From Cunninghamia lanceolata (lineage: Eukaryota; Streptophyta; Pinopsida; Cupressales; Cupressaceae), in contig BSBN01000047.1 of the NCBI GenBank assembly GCA_027924645.1, positions 9,176,001-9,240,000 on the forward strand: 64,000 nucleotides of DNA. Reading direction: 5' to 3'. The position numbers were made by a program, and so were the translations under genes. The first letter of the stretch is position 1, and each line of letters opens with the position of its first letter. A model generated the notes under the pieces. That model searched no databases. It was given only the letters and a program-made list of their open reading frames with translations, and had not been told where the DNA came from. Shown here piece by piece: positions 61,014 through 64,000 of the stretch.

Positions 61014-61359
61014 AATCAGAGAATGAATTATGGAATGGGCTCGAAGAATGAATTGGACAAGAGCAGTGAGAAGAAAAAGTAGATAGTAGACAAATGATAT
61101 GATAAAGAAGGAATAACAAAGTCAGAAGATATTATTGCAGTAGAGATTACAAAAGGTGAAGGCCAATAGAATTATGATGGGAACATGGTGGAGGTCGAAT
61201 TAGGAAAAGGAACAACAAATAATCATAGTGCAGATGATTGGTGGGCATAATGTTTTGAGATAGAGAAAGAGTGGAGGTCAAAGAACACTGAGGAACATAT
61301 GAATACAAATAGGGGCTATAGAAACAACAAATAAAATAGAGGTAAATAAGAGTGTTGTA

Positions 61360-61848
61360 ATGAATTCTTTTTCTATGTTGAATGATACAAGGTTAGGGCC
61401 AGAGTCTCGAATAGTATATACAGATTTTAATGAAAACATTGGGGGTTATGTTGAGATTGGATAAGTCATGTGTGATTTGTTGTATGGTTTGGTTGTTGCA
61501 AAAGGAGACTATGAAATGGTGAATGTATATTTTCATAAGACTGTGAATAGCTTTGGTAAAGATGTACCAACAATTGGGACAACAAAAGACTATAAAGGCT
61601 TTGTTATAGAGATGTAGGAAAAGGTAAATGAAGATATTGATTCATTAGCATTTGATAATGGACAATCTGAAATGAAATGTAAAGTAATATATATAGATGA
61701 TAATAAGGATATTGGGAGTTGTAGTAGTGAAGTCCAAATTGATTTACTATGGAAGGATGATTTTGTTAAAATGATCAGACAAGTGGATCTAATGAAATGT
61801 GTTGATTTTATGGAAGTTGGTTGCACTGAATGGATGAGAAGGCTTTAG
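61360..61848 (+). pseudogene. E6 ORF2, unknown
   Basis: 163 codons from ATG 61360 with two internal stops (TAA 61462, TAG 61615) and a final TAG. Its composition looks coding (VYTDFNENIGGYVEIG; IDSLAFDNGQSEMKCKVIYI; EVGCTEWMRRL). It lies in a different frame from ORF1, so it may be its continuation after a frameshift (61014-61359 is degraded). No recognised domain. 61849-62034 is non-coding up to the LTR. Confidence 0.45.
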
Positions 61849-62034
61849 AGGAAGATGGTTTGTGGTTGAAATAAATTGATAAGAGGAGAACAAAGCAACA
61901 AACGATAATGTTGGAAAAGCATGATGATGATTCCGAGATGATTGTGAAAGAAGAAGAAGAAAATAATGGTAGATAAGTTTGATTGCTAGCCTCATGTGTA
62001 GGAGCATATGTTTTATTTTGTCTCCTGGGGAGTC

Positions 62035-63247
62035 TGATGCAGGAGCATCGACATTCAATTTTGTTTTTGATTAGTTAATGATGTTTAGTTTTTTTTTGGT
62101 CTCTTTGAGGTAGTTTTTGGTTCAGTTTAAAGACAAGTATTCTTGCCAACTATCTCCACATAACAAAATCTTCCTGCTATCGAATAGCCAGAGAGGAAAA
62201 GGAGAAGATCAATTCTTGAGAGGACAATAGACAAAAGCAAGGAGGAGAAGGGGCAAATTGCTAGAATGGAGGATGAAGTCTAGTTATTAAAATAAACCTT
62301 GAAAGGTGAAGGATAAAAACTTGAACAAAGCCAGGCAAAACTAAGAGGATAAAGAAACTTGAGATTACAAAGAGAGTAGAGAGAGAGAATGAGTTTGTTG
62401 TGCAAACAAAGGAATATTGACGCCCAACAGGGGATGAAATGAGGTTGAGCAATTTGAAGGCCAATAAAGAAGGATCGACAGTGAAATGAGAGGAGGATAA
62501 ATGCCAGAACAAACAAGGAGGGAGATTGATTATATAAGGTGTAGGAGATTCAGGCTAGTATTTGATTCATGTAATTCATATCCTAAAAGATTGTGAAGTA
62601 TAAGAGTCTCTTAGTATGTATCTCTATTACCATAGATGTACTATCTGAGTTTAAATAAAAGAGTATTGGTTCTTATAAATCATTTACTATCAACTGAATA
62701 CAGAGTAGATTCCCTTAAACTATATTCATTTATTTGCCTAAGTTCTTGTCACTGTAGACTCTTATCTCTGGACATTATTTTAATTGGAAATTTGTGTCAA
62801 TGGTTATGCATTTCATTCTAGATTGAATTATGCCCATGAAAAAGGTTTCTGTCATATAACTAAACTCATTGGAGATTTATGTGACTGGATTAGTGTTGTT
62901 GGGATTCCTGTCACTGTATACTCCTATCTCTGGACATTAATTTAATTGGAATTTTGTGTCAATGATTATGCATTTCATTCTAGATTGAATTCTGTCCATG
63001 AAAAAGGTTTCTGTCATATAACTAAACTCATTAGAGATTTATGTCACCGGATTAGTGTTGTTGGGATTTCTATCACTGAATATAGTCTAGAAGCTTCTAT
63101 TGCCTGAAATGTTCTATTACCAAGTTATTTAAATTGCTATCCTAGATCCTATCACTATTTAGTTAGGAATTCTGTAGAAGTCTAAATGTTCTGTCTAAAG
63201 GTAAGAGGCTAAGTATTAGATCTTGAATGTGAGGAAGTGTTCTATCA
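62035..63247 (+). repeat. E6 3' LTR
   Basis: 1213 bp from TGATGCAGGAGCATCGA to TGTTCTATCA, without the nested segment. It contains two internal near-repeats of about 120-160 bp (around 62745-62905 and 62905-63065, each with the AAAAAGGTTTCTGTCATATAA segment), a local tandem duplication partly absent from the 5' LTR. Confidence 0.9.
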
Positions 63248-63252
63248 ACTTA

Positions 63253-63640
63253 TCCTGAGGAGAGCACTATTTCAAGCAGAGACAAATGATGAACTACCAC
63301 AGAGGAAAAGTTTGTTCCGAACCAGATGCAAATTAGGAGGTAAATGTTGTAAAATTGTAATTGATAGTGGTAGTTCTAATAATTTTATTTTAGAAGAGAT
63401 GGTGACTAAGCTAAAGTTGGAGAGATTGAAACACCCTAAGCCATATCAGATAGCCTGGACTTAGGATGATCATAAGGTACTAGTGAGTGAACAATGCTTG
63501 GTAAAATTTCATATTGTATCTTATCATGATGAAGTATTGTGTGATATTATGCCTATGGATGTATGTCATATATTGTTGGGTAGACCATGGCAATATGATA
63601 GAAAAGCTATACATGAGGGGGATATAATACCTACACTATA
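63253..63640 (+). pseudogene. E5 protease
   Basis: Resumes the E5 frame right after the TSD with the chromovirus pre-protease segment (RRALFQAETNDELPQRKSLF) and then the protease: KIVIDSGSSNNFI (Asp near 63363) and CHILLGRPWQYDRKA (near 63570-63610). TAG at 63462 replaces an expected Gln and TAA at 63639 ends the clean part. It would cleave Gag-Pol. Confidence 0.87.
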
Positions 63641-64000
63641 ACATCAAATGGGAATAGAATTACCTTGATTCCTTTGGAAGATGATCCTAAGGGTGAAGTA
63701 TGTAGGAATGCAAGAATCTGTTTGGTAGAAGGAAGGAAATTTATGGATTGTTTGAGACATGAGAATATGTGTTATGCTTTGATTCCTAAGAAGCATGGAA
63801 ACCTAAAGACAAAGACTAAAGAATGACAACCGGGGGAGATAACTAAATTATTTATAGAGTATGAAGACACATATCAGATAATGTACCTAAAGGATTGCCA
63901 CCAATCAGGAGTATCAGTCATCACATGGATCTTATATCAGGAGCTAGTTTGCCTAGCAAAGCAACACACAAAATGACACCAGCAGAGAATGAAGAATTGA
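63641..64000 (+). pseudogene. E5 protease-RT linker and start of RT
   Basis: Linker with ITSNGNRITLIPLE and a TGA near 63826, then (after a frame change) the entry to RT: GLPPIRSISHHMDLISGASLPS and MTPAENEEL up to the last base. This segment precedes the RT palm in plant chromoviruses. The polymerase itself is beyond the window. Confidence 0.8.

Larger units (their letters stand above)
56875..63247 (+). mobile_element. E6: large non-autonomous LTR element (LARD-like) in E5
   Basis: LTRs 56875-59189 and 62035-63247, each TG...CA, flanked by ACTTG (56870-56874) and ACTTA (63248-63252), a 4-of-5 TSD. Removing E6 and one TSD copy restores the E5 gag-protease frame. PBS at 59194; a short purine-rich run (GGGGAG) lies just before the 3' LTR. 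The 2.8-kb interior has no RT, integrase, protease or Gag motif but holds two coding-like frames of unknown type. The 5' LTR is about 1.1 kb longer because of a nested insertion. Confidence 0.88.
33802..64000 (+). mobile_element. E5: chromovirus-type Ty3/gypsy element, runs off the right edge
   Basis: Parts in order: 5' LTR (33802-34588 plus 55453-55511), PBS 55514-55525, gag 55714-56869, protease 63253-63640, start of RT to the window end. E4 interrupts the LTR and E6 interrupts the gag-protease linker. The protease (FRTRCKLGGKCCKIVIDSGS, HILLGRPWQ) and RT entry (MDLISGASLPSKATHKMTP) are typical of plant chromoviruses of the Reina/CRM kind. Integrase and 3' LTR lie outside the window. Multiple stops show decay. 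Confidence 0.82.

Noticed and set aside
60421..62512. Minus-strand frames in E6 rich in Leu/Ser/Phe
   Set aside because: They are complements of Lys/Glu-rich plus-strand sequence and of the LTR; hydrophobic runs come from AAG/GAA complement and overlap each other in two frames.

Overview
The window is plant nuclear DNA made almost entirely of nested, decaying LTR retrotransposons. No host protein gene, rRNA gene, tRNA gene or CRISPR array was found. The Ty3/gypsy lineages, tRNA-type primer sites, 5-bp target-site duplications (TSDs) and depth of nesting point to a seed plant with a very large, repeat-dense genome. A gymnosperm is plausible, but the sequence alone does not prove it.

Layout. 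(i) 1-5552: non-coding, probably old LTR remnants, with one PBS-like site (1418-1430), one polypurine/LTR-start-like site (3327-3340) and strong hairpins. (ii) 5553-29986: element E1, a plus-strand Tat-like Ty3/gypsy element. Its integrase is split by E2 (13483-25638, minus strand, perfect TSD ATAAT), a second Tat-like element. (iii) 29987-33773: E3, the 3' remnant of another related element (a long 3' ORF plus an LTR), cut on its left by E1. (iv) 33802 to the right edge: E5, a chromovirus-type Ty3/gypsy element (LTR, PBS, gag, protease, start of RT) that runs out of the window. Its 5' LTR is split by E4 (34589-55447), a 20.9-kb Tat-like element. E4 carries a foldback element in its 5' LTR (36112-37022) and a tandem LTR-internal-LTR-internal-LTR non-autonomous element, E7 (39402-45587, perfect TSD GATAT), in its protease. 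The gag-protease junction of E5 is split by E6 (56875-63247), a large non-autonomous LTR element with unrecognised ORFs. The 5' LTR of E6 contains a probable solo LTR (56969-58215).

Most interesting. All three Tat-like elements with a readable pol (E1, E2, E4) have the order protease - second (archaeal-like) RNase H - RT - classical RNase H - integrase. The extra RNase H lies upstream of RT, and the classical RNase H has lost catalytic Asp residues in each. E3 and E4 also carry a long extra ORF after integrase with basic NLS-like clusters, acidic or Gln-rich stretches and a coiled-coil C-terminus. The LTRs of E1 and E2 share a dense array of ATACAA/TTGTAT motifs in their 5' halves. Premature stops in E4 are overwhelmingly TAG where Gln (CAG) or Trp is expected, as predicted for deamination of CHG-methylated cytosine.

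All coding regions are pseudogenes (stops, frameshifts or splits). Boundaries come from LTR pairs, TSDs and motif reading by eye; no alignment or database search was run.
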